Assembly (NCBI GenBank): GCA_947626845.1
Contig: CANQTW010000014.1
Span: 1 to 53,945 of the forward strand
Origin: an uncultured Oscillospiraceae bacterium
GTDB taxonomy: Bacteria; Bacillota; Clostridia; Oscillospirales; Oscillospiraceae
Length of the DNA: 53,945 bases
Direction: 5' to 3'
Shown here: positions 1 to 7,850 of the stretch, piece by piece
Layout of the letters: each line of letters begins with the position of its first letter
Position numbering within the stretch: the stretch's first letter is position 1
Notes under the pieces: generated by a model
The model's database searches: none
What the model was told of the DNA's origin: nothing
Seen by the model: the letters and a program-made list of their open reading frames with translations, nothing else
Made by a program: the position numbers and the translations under genes

Positions 1-63
1 ACCATCCGCAGACTGTAACCCATGTCCCTTCCCGATGTGTTACCTATGTTGCTCTTGACATTG
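1..63. mobile_element. Possible insertion-sequence end at the window edge
   Basis: Two similar direct words, GTAACCCATGTCCCT (17-31) and GTTACCTATGTTGCT (39-53), are repeated in the first 55 bases. Spaced direct repeats of this kind are typical of transposase-binding ends of some insertion sequences. The element itself would lie outside the window, so this is a weak inference. Confidence 0.25.
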
Positions 64-138
64 AACCCGCCCCTACGAACAAGCCGGAAGATTCCCGTTT
101 CTACGCAAGCATTTAAAAATTCTCGTAGGGGCGGGTTC
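64..138. repeat. Inverted repeat downstream of the S66 peptidase gene
   Basis: GAACCCGCCCCTACGA (64-79) is the exact reverse complement of 123-138, giving a 16-bp stem around a 43-base loop. A partial copy, AAACCCGCCC, follows. It lies after the stop codon of the minus-strand S66 gene and could end its transcript, but there is no clean T-run. It resembles a dispersed REP-type intergenic repeat. Confidence 0.5.
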
Positions 139-155
139 TAAACCCGCCCGTTTCT

Positions 156-1202
156 TCACGCCTCCGCAGCGGGCTCCAAGAGGGTCAGCGTTTTTCTGTC
201 CGCGTCCAGGCGGGCGCGGACGCCGATGGGAAGGACGCCGATGGGCTCCGCGTGGCCGATGTTCACGTTGTACAAAATAGGAAGCTCCGGATGATGGGCC
301 TCAAAGCCCACCACCTTGCGGTAGACCTCTTTGTAGGACTCGTATTTGCTCCGTCTCGCGGGCTTTCCCACGAGTATGCCCCGAATGACATCAAAAAGCC
401 CCTGGGCCGCGAAGTTACGAAGATACCAGGTGAGCATATCGCAGGAGGGGTCGTCCTCGCTGGTCTCCAGAAACATGAGCTTTCCCGCCCACTTTTCCTT
501 TGTGGGCCAGAGGGACGTCCCTAAAAGCTCCACAAAGACGTCGATACACCCGCCTAAAAGCTCCCCCTCCACGGCTCCTTTCCCCTGGAGGACCTCATAG
601 CCGATTTTTTCCGGGTGGTAGGGCTTCAGGGTATTCATATTCTCCTCGCTCCACCAGATCTTCTCGTCCTCGTCGTCGTACCAGTAGGGCGCGGATGGGA
701 TATCCAACGTCTCAGGGGGATCAAAAAGGGTCTTGCGGATCATCTGGTCGGTGTAGTCGTTGATCCTGACATACTCCGAAAAATTCGTCATGACGCTGGC
801 CCCGTAGTAAGAGATAAGGCCGGCCTTGTACATCATGAAGTGGTTGGTGGTGGTGTCGGAAAAGCCCGTAAAAATCTTGGGGTTTTCCCGAAGAACGTCA
901 AAGTCGATATAGGGCAGGAGCCTTATGGTGTCATCCCCTCCGATAGAGTTAAAAACGGCCTTGACGCTCCGATCCCGGAAGGCGTCCATGAGGTCGGAGG
1001 CCCTGGCTTCCGGGTGTTCGTAGAGGTATTGCCTGCCCTTTAAGGCGTTGGGCATGACCTTGACGTTGAGGCCGAAGTCCCGCTCCAGGCGCTCTTTGGC
1101 GATATGGAGCTTGTGAATGGCCCAGGGTTCCCCCAACGTCCCCTCGGAGAGGCTGACGATGGCACAGGTGTCGCCGGGGCGCAGACGCGGGGGCTTTATC
1201 AT
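156..1202 (-). CDS. S66 family LD-carboxypeptidase / MccF-like peptidase
   Basis: A 348-residue protein of the S66 serine peptidase family, which includes LdcA (cleaves the L,D bond of peptidoglycan tetrapeptides during recycling) and MccF (cleaves microcin C-type conjugates). The expected nucleophile is visible in GFSDTT (Ser about residue 115), with the Glu in LETSEDD (about 248) and the His in NIGHAEP (about 320). The opening IKPPRLRPGD is typical. I chose ATG at 1202 over in-frame GTG at 1211 because AAGGAG lies 8 bases before the ATG and overlaps the GTG. It starts 12 bases after uppS stops and probably belongs to that operon, which favours a cell-wall role, but the MccF-like detoxifying activity cannot be excluded. 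No signal peptide is seen, so it is cytoplasmic. Confidence 0.88.
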   Translation of the reverse strand: MIKPPRLRPGDTCAIVSLSEGTLGEPWAIHKLHIAKERLERDFGLNVKVMPNALKGRQYLYEHPEARASDLMDAFRDRSVKAVFNSIGGDDTIRLLPYIDFDVLRENPKIFTGFSDTTTNHFMMYKAGLISYYGASVMTNFSEYVRINDYTDQMIRKTLFDPPETLDIPSAPYWYDDEDEKIWWSEENMNTLKPYHPEKIGYEVLQGKGAVEGELLGGCIDVFVELLGTSLWPTKEKWAGKLMFLETSEDDPSCDMLTWYLRNFAAQGLFDVIRGILVGKPARRSKYESYKEVYRKVVGFEAHHPELPILYNVNIGHAEPIGVLPIGVRARLDADRKTLTLLEPAAEA

Positions 1203-1214
1203 GTGGTCCACTCC

Positions 1215-1949
1215 TTACTTCTTCACGCCTCCATAACGACGGTCACGGGATTGATAGGCCAATATCGCGGCGTCCATGTCCTTTTCGGTAAAATCCGGCC
1301 AGAGGGTGTCGGTGAAATAAAACTCCGCGTAGGCCGACTGCCACAGGAGGAAGTTGGAGATGCGCTCCTCCCCGCTGGGGCGGATGATCAGGTCGGGGTC
1401 CGGCATCCCGGCGGTGTACAGGTACTTTGAAAGCACCGCCTCGCTCATCTCCTCCCGCTCCGGGTCGGACGCCCACGCCCGGACGGCGTGGATGATCTCG
1501 TCCCGTCCTCCGTAATTGACGCAGAGGTTGGCCTGGGTGTGGGTCTTTAGGGTCTCGTCGATGGCCTCCACCCTGTCGATGAGCGCGCGAAGCTCCGGGG
1601 ACAGGGGCGTAAGGTCGCCCAGTACCCGTATGCGCACGTTCTCACGGCGCATCTTCTCGATGGCCTCCTCCAGGTACTTTTTCAAAAGGCCCATGATGGC
1701 GGAGACCTCCTCTGCCGAGCGCTTCCAGTTCTCCGTGGAGAAGGCGTAGACGGTGAGGTATTCGATCCCCAAGTCCCGGCAGTAGGAGGCGATCCGCCGG
1801 AAGGTCTCGGCGCCGGCGGCGTGGCCCGCCGTGCGGGGCAGGCCCCGCTTTTGCGCCCAGCGCCCGTTGCCGTCCATGATGATGGCAATATGACGGGGCA
1901 GGACCGTCCCCTGCCCCGCCGTCTTTTGTTGTTTTTCCGTGTTCGCCAT
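1215..1949 (-). CDS. uppS: Isoprenyl transferase (undecaprenyl diphosphate synthase)
   Basis: A 244-residue cis-prenyltransferase that condenses isopentenyl diphosphate onto farnesyl diphosphate to make the C55 lipid carrier for peptidoglycan and other wall polymers. The signature IMDGNGRWA with the catalytic Asp is near residue 25. YAFSTENW and the C-terminal DLIIRPSGEERISNFLLWQ block are also present. The start ATG at 1949 overlaps the frr stop by one base (TGATG), so the two are translationally coupled. The longer reading frame to 1988 would run inside frr and is not needed. The usual downstream partner cdsA is absent; an S66 peptidase follows instead. Confidence 0.96.
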   Translation of the reverse strand: MANTEKQQKTAGQGTVLPRHIAIIMDGNGRWAQKRGLPRTAGHAAGAETFRRIASYCRDLGIEYLTVYAFSTENWKRSAEEVSAIMGLLKKYLEEAIEKMRRENVRIRVLGDLTPLSPELRALIDRVEAIDETLKTHTQANLCVNYGGRDEIIHAVRAWASDPEREEMSEAVLSKYLYTAGMPDPDLIIRPSGEERISNFLLWQSAYAEFYFTDTLWPDFTEKDMDAAILAYQSRDRRYGGVKK

Positions 1950-2512
1950 CAGATGGAGGTCAGTTCCTTTTCCTTCTTGGACGTGCACTCGTCCACCTTC
2001 TTGATGTAGTCATCGGTCATGGTCTGGAGGTCCTTCTCCATGATCTTCAGGTCATCCTCGGTGACGTCCGACGCCTTCTGCATCTTCTTGAATTTTTCGT
2101 TGGCGTCACGGCGCACGTTGCGCACCGCGGTCTTGGCGGTCTCGGCGTACTTGCGCACCTGCTTGATGAGGTCGGCGCGGCGCTCCTCGGTGAGCTGGGG
2201 GAAGGCAAGGCGGATGACGGAGCCGTCGTTCTGGGGGTTGATGCCCACGTCGGAGGCCAGGATGGCCTTTTCGATGGACTTCAGGAGGGACTTGTCCCAG
2301 GGCTGGATGACCAGGGTGCGGGGGTCCGGGGAGGAGATGGTGCCCACCTGGTTGATGGGCGTGGGGACGCCGTAGTAGTCCACGCGCAGATGGTTCAGCA
2401 CCGCGGCGTTGGCGCGGCCCGCCCTGACGGTGGCGAACTGGCTCTCCAACGCCTCGATGGTCTTGTTCATCTTGTCAAGATATTCCTTAAAAGCTGCGTC
2501 GTCGGTGTACAT
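1949..2512 (-). CDS. frr: Ribosome recycling factor
   Basis: A 187-residue RRF, which with EF-G splits post-termination ribosomes. The length matches the family (about 185). The three-helix-bundle sequence is recognisable: MNKTIEALESQFATVRAGRA near the N-terminus, VDYYGVPTPINQVGTIS in the small domain, and RRDANEKFKKMQK followed by an acidic and basic C-terminal helix. It sits between pyrH (66 bases upstream) and uppS (overlapping), the conserved bacterial order. Its ATG at 2512 is preceded by AAGGAGG. Confidence 0.97.
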   Translation of the reverse strand: MYTDDAAFKEYLDKMNKTIEALESQFATVRAGRANAAVLNHLRVDYYGVPTPINQVGTISSPDPRTLVIQPWDKSLLKSIEKAILASDVGINPQNDGSVIRLAFPQLTEERRADLIKQVRKYAETAKTAVRNVRRDANEKFKKMQKASDVTEDDLKIMEKDLQTMTDDYIKKVDECTSKKEKELTSI

Positions 2513-2578
2513 GATTTATCCTCCTTAAGATTATTGATTATGATAAAACACGCGGTTTATGGCCCTTGCGGATGGCGG

Positions 2579-3298
2579 TTATTTGACAACGGTGCCGATC
2601 TTCTCCCCCAAAATGGCCCGCTTGATGTTCTCCGGGTCCTTCAGGGCGAAGAGGAGGACGGGGATGCTGTTGTCCATGCTGAGGCTTGTGGCGGTGGAAT
2701 CCATGACGGCCAGGTGCTTGGCCAGCACGTCATCGTAGGAGATATGGTCGAATTTCACGGCCTCCGGGTCCTTCTTCGGGTCGGCGGAGTAGACGCCGTC
2801 CACGTTCTTAGCCAGGAGGATCACGTCGGCGTTGATCTCGGCGGCCCGAAGGACGGCGGCGGTGTCTGTGGAGAAATATGGGCTGCCGGTGCCGCAGCCG
2901 AAGATGACGATGCGGCCCTTGCGGAGGTGGCTGTCGGCCTTGAGGCGGATATAGGGCTCAGCGATGGAGCTCATCTGCACCGCGGTCTGGACACGAACCT
3001 GGGCGCCCATATGCTCCAAGACGTCCGCCACGGCCAGGCAGTTCATGACGGTGGCCATCATGCCCATGTGGTCGGCGCGGGTGCGCTCCATGAGGCCCCC
3101 GCCGTCCTTGACGCCGCGCCAGAAGTTGCCGCCGCCGATGACGATGCCGATCTCCACGCCCATATCGGCGCACTCCTTGACCACCTTGCAGACGCTCTCG
3201 ATGACCTTGAAATCAAGGCCGAAGCCCCGCTCCCCCGCCAGCGCCTCGCCGGAGAGCTTTAAAAGTACCCGCTTGTAGACAGGTTTCGCGTTGTCCAT
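2579..3298 (-). CDS. pyrH: UMP kinase
   Basis: A 239-residue amino-acid-kinase-fold enzyme that phosphorylates UMP to UDP. Visible family blocks are [12 protein letters not shown] at the N-terminus, [13 protein letters not shown] (nucleotide binding), [13 protein letters not shown], and the phosphate and base-binding [17 protein letters not shown] set the start at ATG 3298 because GGGAGGAACAAAAA immediately precedes it; the open frame continues to 3466 but that stretch does not resemble the family. It is the first gene of a pyrH-frr-uppS-S66 minus-strand operon. The usual upstream rpsB-tsf pair is not here; a divergent MecA-like gene is. Confidence 0.97.
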   Translation of the reverse strand: MDNAKPVYKRVLLKLSGEALAGERGFGLDFKVIESVCKVVKECADMGVEIGIVIGGGNFWRGVKDGGGLMERTRADHMGMMATVMNCLAVADVLEHMGAQVRVQTAVQMSSIAEPYIRLKADSHLRKGRIVIFGCGTGSPYFSTDTAAVLRAAEINADVILLAKNVDGVYSADPKKDPEAVKFDHISYDDVLAKHLAVMDSTATSLSMDNSIPVLLFALKDPENIKRAILGEKIGTVVK

Positions 3299-3476
3299 TT
3301 TTTGTTCCTCCCACACAACATTTTGAGTTTTGTGTAAAGTTAACATCATTATAGCCCATCTTCGCCAAAATTGGAAGTGGGTATTTGGATATTTACAAAA
3401 AATTCGGTTTTGACGAAGGGGGAGGACATGATTTCCGGCGCTTTCAAGCCTTTCCATTCCTTCCAACCATTTATTC

Positions 3477-3541
3477 TTTAAAAATCCGCCCTCCTGACGT
3501 ATAATGTTTTTACCCGTATCAGCTGGGACACGTCAGGAGGG
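3477..3541 (+). promoter_or_regulatory. mecA-like promoter inside an 11-bp inverted repeat
   Basis: A TATAAT box (3500-3505) with a weak TTTAAA at -35 (3477-3482, 17-base spacer) precedes the MecA-like gene. CCCTCCTGACG (3489-3499) is the exact reverse complement of CGTCAGGAGGG (3531-3541), which contains the ribosome binding site. The left arm lies upstream of the predicted transcription start, so only read-through RNA could fold it over the ribosome binding site. Confidence 0.5.
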
Positions 3542-3547
3542 GTTTTT

Positions 3548-4051
3548 ATGGACATTCAGGCCATCGGCAGCAGGGCCTTTGCGGTTTACATCGGGGAACC
3601 GGAGCTGCAAAAAAGACATATCGAGCCGCGGAACATCACCGTCAGCACAGCCAGGGAGCTGGTGCGGAACGTGCTGGACTGTCCGGACACGGGCACAGTG
3701 AGCCTGGAGCTTTTTCCGGGGAGGCATGAGCTGCTCATCTTCGTCCGGCGCAGCTCCGGGGAGCCGGAATTTTATGAATTTTCCGATTTTGAAACGGTGC
3801 TGTCGGCTCTGGCCGCTTTGCCGCGGGGCTCCGCGTCATCGCTTTTTTATCTTCACGGGGTCTACATACTGGCCGTATGGCCGGGCGAGGGGGCGCGTAT
3901 CCAGGCCCTTTGCGAGTTCGGGCGGGCGGTGAAACGGGAGCCGGCGTACCTTCTCCATCTGCGCGAGCACGCGGTCACAATCGCCGACGGGGACGCCTCC
4001 GAGACGCTGGGGCGGTATTTTTCCTGCGCGGCCTCTCCGAAAGCCCCATAA
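3548..4051 (+). CDS. MecA/YpbH-like ClpC adaptor protein
   Basis: A 167-residue protein that I assign to the MecA adaptor family, which delivers substrates to the ClpCP protease in Gram-positive bacteria. The C-terminal half follows the MecA pattern: a strand-rich [16 protein letters not shown], then [14 protein letters not shown], an EFG turn, and a terminal helix around ASETLGRYF. The N-terminal part (residues 1-60) has the substrate-binding-domain pattern of IxxIGSRAFxVYI and [16 protein letters not shown]. It is shorter than Bacillus MecA (about 218) because the acidic linker is missing. ATG 3548 follows AGGAGGGG. It lies just upstream of smpB, which also feeds protein quality control. 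The assignment is from pattern only. Confidence 0.72.
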   Translation: MDIQAIGSRAFAVYIGEPELQKRHIEPRNITVSTARELVRNVLDCPDTGTVSLELFPGRHELLIFVRRSSGEPEFYEFSDFETVLSALAALPRGSASSLFYLHGVYILAVWPGEGARIQALCEFGRAVKREPAYLLHLREHAVTIADGDASETLGRYFSCAASPKAP

Positions 4052-4069
4052 AAAATTGCCATTTTCCCC

Positions 4070-4098
4070 TTTTATTTTTTCTTCCCATGTGGTATAAT
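4070..4098 (+). promoter_or_regulatory. smpB promoter (extended -10)
   Basis: TGGTATAAT at 4090-4098 is an extended -10 element. The -35 position (4070-4075, TTTTAT) is poor, which is common with extended -10 boxes. The transcript would start near 4105 and give a leader of about 55 bases that contains the hairpins described separately. Confidence 0.6.
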
Positions 4099-4106
4099 CT
4101 CAAAAG

Positions 4107-4158
4107 GACGGGAGTCGAACCCCCGTCACCTTACTGTGTAAAAAAAGGGGGTGACTCC
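4107..4158 (+). promoter_or_regulatory. smpB leader: two competing hairpins, one masking the RBS
   Basis: GGAGTC (4111-4116) pairs with GACTCC (4153-4158), and ACCCCC (4119-4124) pairs with GGGGGT (4147-4152). This gives a 12-bp stem with a 2-base bulge that covers the ribosome binding site up to the start codon. A competing local hairpin pairs GACGGG (4107-4112) with CCCGTC (4122-4127) and would free the site. The pairings are read directly; regulation is inferred. Confidence 0.55.
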
Positions 4159-4626
4159 ATGCCGAGGCAGAAGGGCGTCAAGCCTGTGGCGCAGAACAGA
4201 AAGGCCTACCACGATTATTTCATCGAGGACAGGTTCGAGGCCGGAATAGAGCTTTTCGGCACGGAGGTCAAGTCCATCCGGGCGGGCAGCGTGAATCTGA
4301 AGGATTCCTTCTGCACCGTCAAGGACGGGGAGCTTTTCGCCCACGGACTGCACATCTCTCCCTATGAGAAGGGCAACATCTTCAACCGGGACCCCATGCG
4401 GCCCAAGAGACTTTTGATGCACAGGCGGGAGATCAACAAGCTCCAGGCCAGGACCCAGCAGGACGGCCTGACGCTGATTCCCCTTTCGCTGTACCTGAAG
4501 GACTCCCGCGTAAAGGTGGAGCTGGGCCTTGCCCGCGGCAAGAAGCTTTATGACAAGCGGGACGCCGCCGCCCGACGGGACGCCGACAGGGAGATTGACC
4601 GCACCATGAAGGAAAAATTCAGATAA
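4159..4626 (+). CDS. smpB: SsrA-binding protein
   Basis: A 155-residue tmRNA-binding protein that delivers ssrA RNA to stalled ribosomes for trans-translation. Family blocks are [55 protein letters not shown] and the basic C-terminal tail [15 protein letters not shown], which enters the decoding centre. I place the start at ATG 4159 after AGGGGGTG; the longer frame to 3877 runs inside the MecA-like gene. Its RNA partner ssrA is 3.2 kb downstream on the same strand. An IS110-family element now separates smpB from the following cyclophilin gene. Confidence 0.97.
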   Translation: MPRQKGVKPVAQNRKAYHDYFIEDRFEAGIELFGTEVKSIRAGSVNLKDSFCTVKDGELFAHGLHISPYEKGNIFNRDPMRPKRLLMHRREINKLQARTQQDGLTLIPLSLYLKDSRVKVELGLARGKKLYDKRDAAARRDADREIDRTMKEKFR

Positions 4627-4784
4627 AAGTCTAATGGTGTGAAGTCAAGAATGCAATAAGAGAAAATTTGCGAAAGAAGTACCCCACAAGAGTAGTAACC
4701 AGGGAAAAAGGCAACACCAATCCAAGCCCTGCCCCTGGGATTTTTTGAAACAGGGCTGGCAGCGTCAAAGGGGAGAGTGAATGC

Positions 4785-6011
4785 TCAGCCCTCCGGCGGG
4801 ATATACAGGCGGTTGTCCTTCAGCAGTCGAAAGACAAGCCGAACCAGTTTTCTGGCAGTTAAAGCGAGTGCGCGTTTATGCTGGAACTGGTTGACCTCCT
4901 TGAATTTGAGGTCGTAGTAGCGCCGAAACTCGGAGTCGCATCTTCTCACGGAGTTGGCGGCTTCCAGCAGGTAGTAGCGGAGGAAACGGTTGCCGGACTT
5001 GATGAGTTGGGTGTGCTGGGCCTCAAACTCACCGGACTGGTGCTGTGTCCAGACGAGGCCGGCGTACTTGGCAACAGAGGCTTGCGATTGAAATCGGTTG
5101 ATGTCGCCGATCTCAGCGATGATGCCGGCGGAGTAGACCTTACCGATGCCGGGGATCGAAGTCAACGTGTTAGGAATGATCTCAAACTGCTGCTCGATGG
5201 CCTTGTCCAGCGTTTTGATCTGGCTCTCCAGGGCGCGCATGGCGGCGATGGAGACGGACATGGCCTGGTTCACCGAATCGTTTACCGTCTTGGGCAGCCG
5301 GTAGGAGCCTTTGGCAGCGGCTTGAATGGTCTTGGCAGTGGCCTCCGGGTCAGCAAACCGGCCGCGTCCGGCTTCGGAGACAAACGAGGCAAGCTCTTCC
5401 AAATCCGCGTTTGCCAGGTCGTCGGCGGTTTCGAAGTGCTCCATAAGGGACAGGGTGGTGGCGCTGGTATTCGGAATGTCGCTGGCCTGGGCGATGCCGG
5501 AGCACTTGAGGAATAAGTAGTTGGCGAAGCGCTGTTTCTCCCGCGTGAGATTCTGGACCGCGTAGAATCTGGCCCTGGTCAGTGTCTGGAGCGCTTTGTA
5601 GCGGTAGTCGTCCATGTAGACCTCCTTCCCGATCCTTCCGAATCGGAGATGGTCGGCGATGACGAAGGCGTCCACAAAGTCATTCTTGGGCAGGTCCGGG
5701 TAGGCTTCCTTGAACTTCCTGACCTGCTTGGGATTGAGGACATGGAGCTTCCTTTGGAACTGACTCAGCTTCCCATCCTCCCGGAGCGCGTATACCAGGC
5801 TGTCTCCGTAGACAGAGGTGGATTCCATGCCGATGACCACATCGCGGAGTCCCATAGCCCCCATCGCCGACACGATCTTCTCTGTCAGCAGTTTAGCACC
5901 GCCCCGGTTGTTTTGTAAAGAGAAGCTGCCATACTTGCTGCCGTCCGGTCTCATGAGGTAAGCCACGTTGTTTCTGCTTCCCACATCAATGCCAACGTAA
6001 AGTGGATCCAT
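4785..6011 (-). CDS. IS110 family transposase
   Basis: A 408-residue DEDD recombinase of the IS110 family. The N-terminal RuvC-like part shows GIDVGSRNN (first Asp near residue 9), VVIGMESTSVYG (Glu) and KNDFVDAFVIADHLRFG (the final Asp pair). The C-terminal Transposase_20 part has LTSIPGIGKVYSAGIIAEIGD and KSGNRFLRYYLLEAANSVRR, where the catalytic serine is expected. ATG 6011 is preceded by GGGAGGTG and the frame upstream to 6086 is not family-like. Length is typical and no frameshift is seen, so the element may be active. Its RNA-guided mechanism would use an RNA from the 5' flank. Confidence 0.93.
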   Translation of the reverse strand: MDPLYVGIDVGSRNNVAYLMRPDGSKYGSFSLQNNRGGAKLLTEKIVSAMGAMGLRDVVIGMESTSVYGDSLVYALREDGKLSQFQRKLHVLNPKQVRKFKEAYPDLPKNDFVDAFVIADHLRFGRIGKEVYMDDYRYKALQTLTRARFYAVQNLTREKQRFANYLFLKCSGIAQASDIPNTSATTLSLMEHFETADDLANADLEELASFVSEAGRGRFADPEATAKTIQAAAKGSYRLPKTVNDSVNQAMSVSIAAMRALESQIKTLDKAIEQQFEIIPNTLTSIPGIGKVYSAGIIAEIGDINRFQSQASVAKYAGLVWTQHQSGEFEAQHTQLIKSGNRFLRYYLLEAANSVRRCDSEFRRYYDLKFKEVNQFQHKRALALTARKLVRLVFRLLKDNRLYIPPEG

Positions 6012-6043
6012 ATTTTTCACCTCCCCGCAGTGGGATTTCAGGA

Positions 6044-6305
6044 CCAGCAGGCAAAGGGATACCCATGGTAACCGGAGCGTCAGCAACCTCGCGTATTAGA
6101 ATCATTCCGGAGCGAGCCGATGCGAAAGCCCTCACTGCTGAAAGGGCGGTCTTGCTTCCGGCAAACAGCTAATGAGTTTGCAGCTTACTTCCGGTCCAGG
6201 GGGACTGACTTTGCATGAAGCCGCCTTGCGGCGCAACGGGAGGAATAAGAACTTGTCCCTGCTGTCCTACAGCCATTGTACCACGGGCATCCCTTTGCCT
6301 GCTGG
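6044..6305 (-). ncRNA. Candidate IS110 bridge RNA region with long inverted repeat
   Basis: The 5' non-coding end of IS110 elements encodes the bridge (seek) RNA that guides insertion. Here 6044-6070 and 6279-6305 form a 27-bp inverted repeat with two mismatches. It encloses about 208 bases with further short stems, such as CGCC-TTG-GGCG near 6222-6232. No reading frame with a credible start fills it. The RNA would run on the minus strand toward the transposase. Exact ends are unknown. Confidence 0.5.
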
Positions 6306-6332
6306 TTTTCCGGAGTGAATGACAGATAACAC

Positions 6333-6360
6333 TTACAAAATTCCTGTCAAATCTTATTAT
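6333..6360 (+). promoter_or_regulatory. Cyclophilin gene promoter
   Basis: TTACAA (6333-6338) and TATTAT (6355-6360) with a 16-base spacer precede the cyclophilin gene by 16 bases. It may lie at or just outside the right edge of the IS110 element. Confidence 0.5.
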
Positions 6361-6376
6361 ACGAGGAGAAATCATT

Positions 6377-6895
6377 ATGGCAAATCCCATCGCGACCATT
6401 GAAATGGAGGACGGCAAGGTCATCAAGGCCGAGCTCTACCCCGACATCGCTCCCATATCCGTGGCGAATTTCATCAGCCTCGCCGGCAAGGGCTTTTACA
6501 GCGGCCTGATCTTCCACCGCGTCATCAAGGACTTTATGATCCAGGGCGGCTGCCCCAAGGGGAACGGCACCGGCGGTCCCGGCTACTGCATCAAGGGCGA
6601 ATTTTCCGCCAACGGCGTGGCCAATCCCCTCAAGCATGAGCGCGGCGTTCTCAGCATGGCCCGCACCAACGTCCCCGACTCCGCCGGCAGCCAGTTCTTC
6701 ATCGTCCACGCCGATTCCCCCCATCTGGACGGCCAGTACGCCGCCTTCGGCAAGGTCATCGAGGGCATGGACGTGGTGGATGAGATCGCGTCTACCAGGG
6801 TGGACTACAACGACAAGCCCCGCAAGCCCCAGGTGATGAAGTCCGTCACCGTGGAGACCTTCGGCGTGGACTACGGCGAGCCCCAGAAGGTGTGA
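6377..6895 (+). CDS. Cyclophilin-type peptidyl-prolyl cis-trans isomerase
   Basis: A 172-residue cyclophilin that catalyses cis-trans isomerisation of X-Pro bonds. The active-site blocks are visible: [18 protein letters not shown] (catalytic Arg and the Phe/Met/Gln pocket), [18 protein letters not shown] and the [19 protein letters not shown] loop. No signal peptide or membrane segment is present, so this is a cytoplasmic single-domain form close to the family's minimal length. ATG 6377 follows GAGGAGAAATC. Its stop overlaps the ribosome binding region of the following SDR gene, so the two are probably co-transcribed. Confidence 0.95.
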   Translation: MANPIATIEMEDGKVIKAELYPDIAPISVANFISLAGKGFYSGLIFHRVIKDFMIQGGCPKGNGTGGPGYCIKGEFSANGVANPLKHERGVLSMARTNVPDSAGSQFFIVHADSPHLDGQYAAFGKVIEGMDVVDEIASTRVDYNDKPRKPQVMKSVTVETFGVDYGEPQKV

Positions 6896-6897
6896 CC

Positions 6898-7653
6898 ATG
6901 AAAACAGCCATCATCACCGGTGCCTCCTCCGGCCTCGGCAAGGAATACGCCCTGCAGTTGAAGGCCAATTTCCCCGATGTGGAGCAGGTCTGGCTCATCG
7001 CCCGGCGCAAGCCCCTCCTGGATGAGCTCGCTATGAAGCTGGACATCCCGGCGGTGTCCATGCCGCTGGATCTTACAAGCGACGCCGACCTCGGCGCCCT
7101 GGCCCGGAAGCTCAGCGAGGAGAACCCCGATGTGACCGTGCTGGTGAACTGCGCCGGGTGCGGGTATCTTGCCAACGTGGCGGAAACCGACCCGCAGCTG
7201 CTCTCCCGCATGACCGATCTCAACATCCGTGCCATGACGCTGGTGACCAGGGCGGCGCTCCCCTACATGGGCGAGGGGGCGAAGATCGTCAACGTAAGCT
7301 CCATCGCCAGCTTCTGTCCCAACGCCAGAATGACGGTGTACAGCTCCACCAAGGCCTATGTCTCCAGCTTCTCCCTGGGACTGCGCGAGGAGCTGCGGGA
7401 GCGGAAAATTTCCGTCACCGCCGTCTGCTCCGGCCCCATGGATACGGAGTTTTTGGACGTGGGGGGCATCAAGGGCAATTCCAAGATGTTCAAGACCCTC
7501 CCCTACTGCGACCCGAAAAAGGTGGCCGCGGGGTCATATAACGCCGTGAAGGCCGATCACGCCTTCTTCACCCCCAGAGCCTTTTTTAAGCTCTACCGAT
7601 TCCTTGCGAAGGTCCTTCCCAGCACCCTGATCGTCAAGCTGGCAAAGACCTGA
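6898..7653 (+). CDS. SDR family NAD(P)-dependent oxidoreductase
   Basis: A 251-residue classical short-chain dehydrogenase. The Rossmann nucleotide-binding motif TGASSGLGKEY is at residues 8-18. A CAG-type strand (VLVNCAGCGYLANV) is near 82, the catalytic Ser is in NVSSIASFC and the YSSTKAY catalytic Tyr/Lys pair follows. The C-terminal RAFFKLYRFLAKVLPSTLIVKLAK is hydrophobic and amphipathic, as in membrane-associated SDRs. I prefer ATG 6898 (AGAAGG 7 bases upstream) over GTG 6892. It follows the cyclophilin gene by 2 bases. The substrate cannot be read from the sequence. Confidence 0.9.
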   Translation: MKTAIITGASSGLGKEYALQLKANFPDVEQVWLIARRKPLLDELAMKLDIPAVSMPLDLTSDADLGALARKLSEENPDVTVLVNCAGCGYLANVAETDPQLLSRMTDLNIRAMTLVTRAALPYMGEGAKIVNVSSIASFCPNARMTVYSSTKAYVSSFSLGLREELRERKISVTAVCSGPMDTEFLDVGGIKGNSKMFKTLPYCDPKKVAAGSYNAVKADHAFFTPRAFFKLYRFLAKVLPSTLIVKLAKT

Positions 7654-7850
7654 TCTACGATAGATTCAACATTCAAATCCATTTTTCGCGGCGGCTTTGC
7701 CGCCGTGAAAAACCCCTCTTTCCACCAAACGCGAGCCCAGCGCCAGCGGGTCCGATTTGGAGAGGAGGAGCAGAGCCCGCGCCTGAGCCCTGGCCCAAAC
7801 GCCCTTGGCGTCTGGGACGGGGCGAGGTAAAGCGGCTCTTGCGACGACGA
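7654..7850. other. Intergenic region upstream of ssrA
   Basis: About 200 bases without a gene. It holds a strong hairpin (7682-7712, TTTTTC-stem-GAAAAA with a GCGGCGGC/GCCGCCGT core) that lacks a following T-run, and a second stem, CCCAAACGCC/GGCGTCTGGG, near 7794-7816. A weak candidate ssrA promoter is TTGGCG (7805-7810) with TAAAGC (7828-7833), 17-base spacer. Confidence 0.35.

Larger units (their letters stand above)
4627..6330 (-). mobile_element. IS110-family insertion element (ends approximate)
   Basis: A transposase gene with non-coding flanks fills the space between smpB and the cyclophilin gene. The 3' flank (4627-4784) has a hairpin pairing AGCCCTG (4725-4731) with CAGGGCT (4751-4757). 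The 5' flank (6012 to about 6330) is a long structured region. IS110 elements do not usually have terminal inverted repeats or target duplications, so the exact edges cannot be set from one copy. The limits given are outer bounds. Confidence 0.75.

Noticed and set aside
4107-4127. tRNA T-arm-like sequence in the smpB leader (minus strand GGGTTCGACTCCC)
   Set aside because: No acceptor, D or anticodon arms are present around it. The bases are explained by the leader hairpins.
7682-7712. Strong hairpin after the SDR gene as a terminator
   Set aside because: The T-tract is before the stem and the A-tract after it on both strands, the wrong polarity for an intrinsic terminator.
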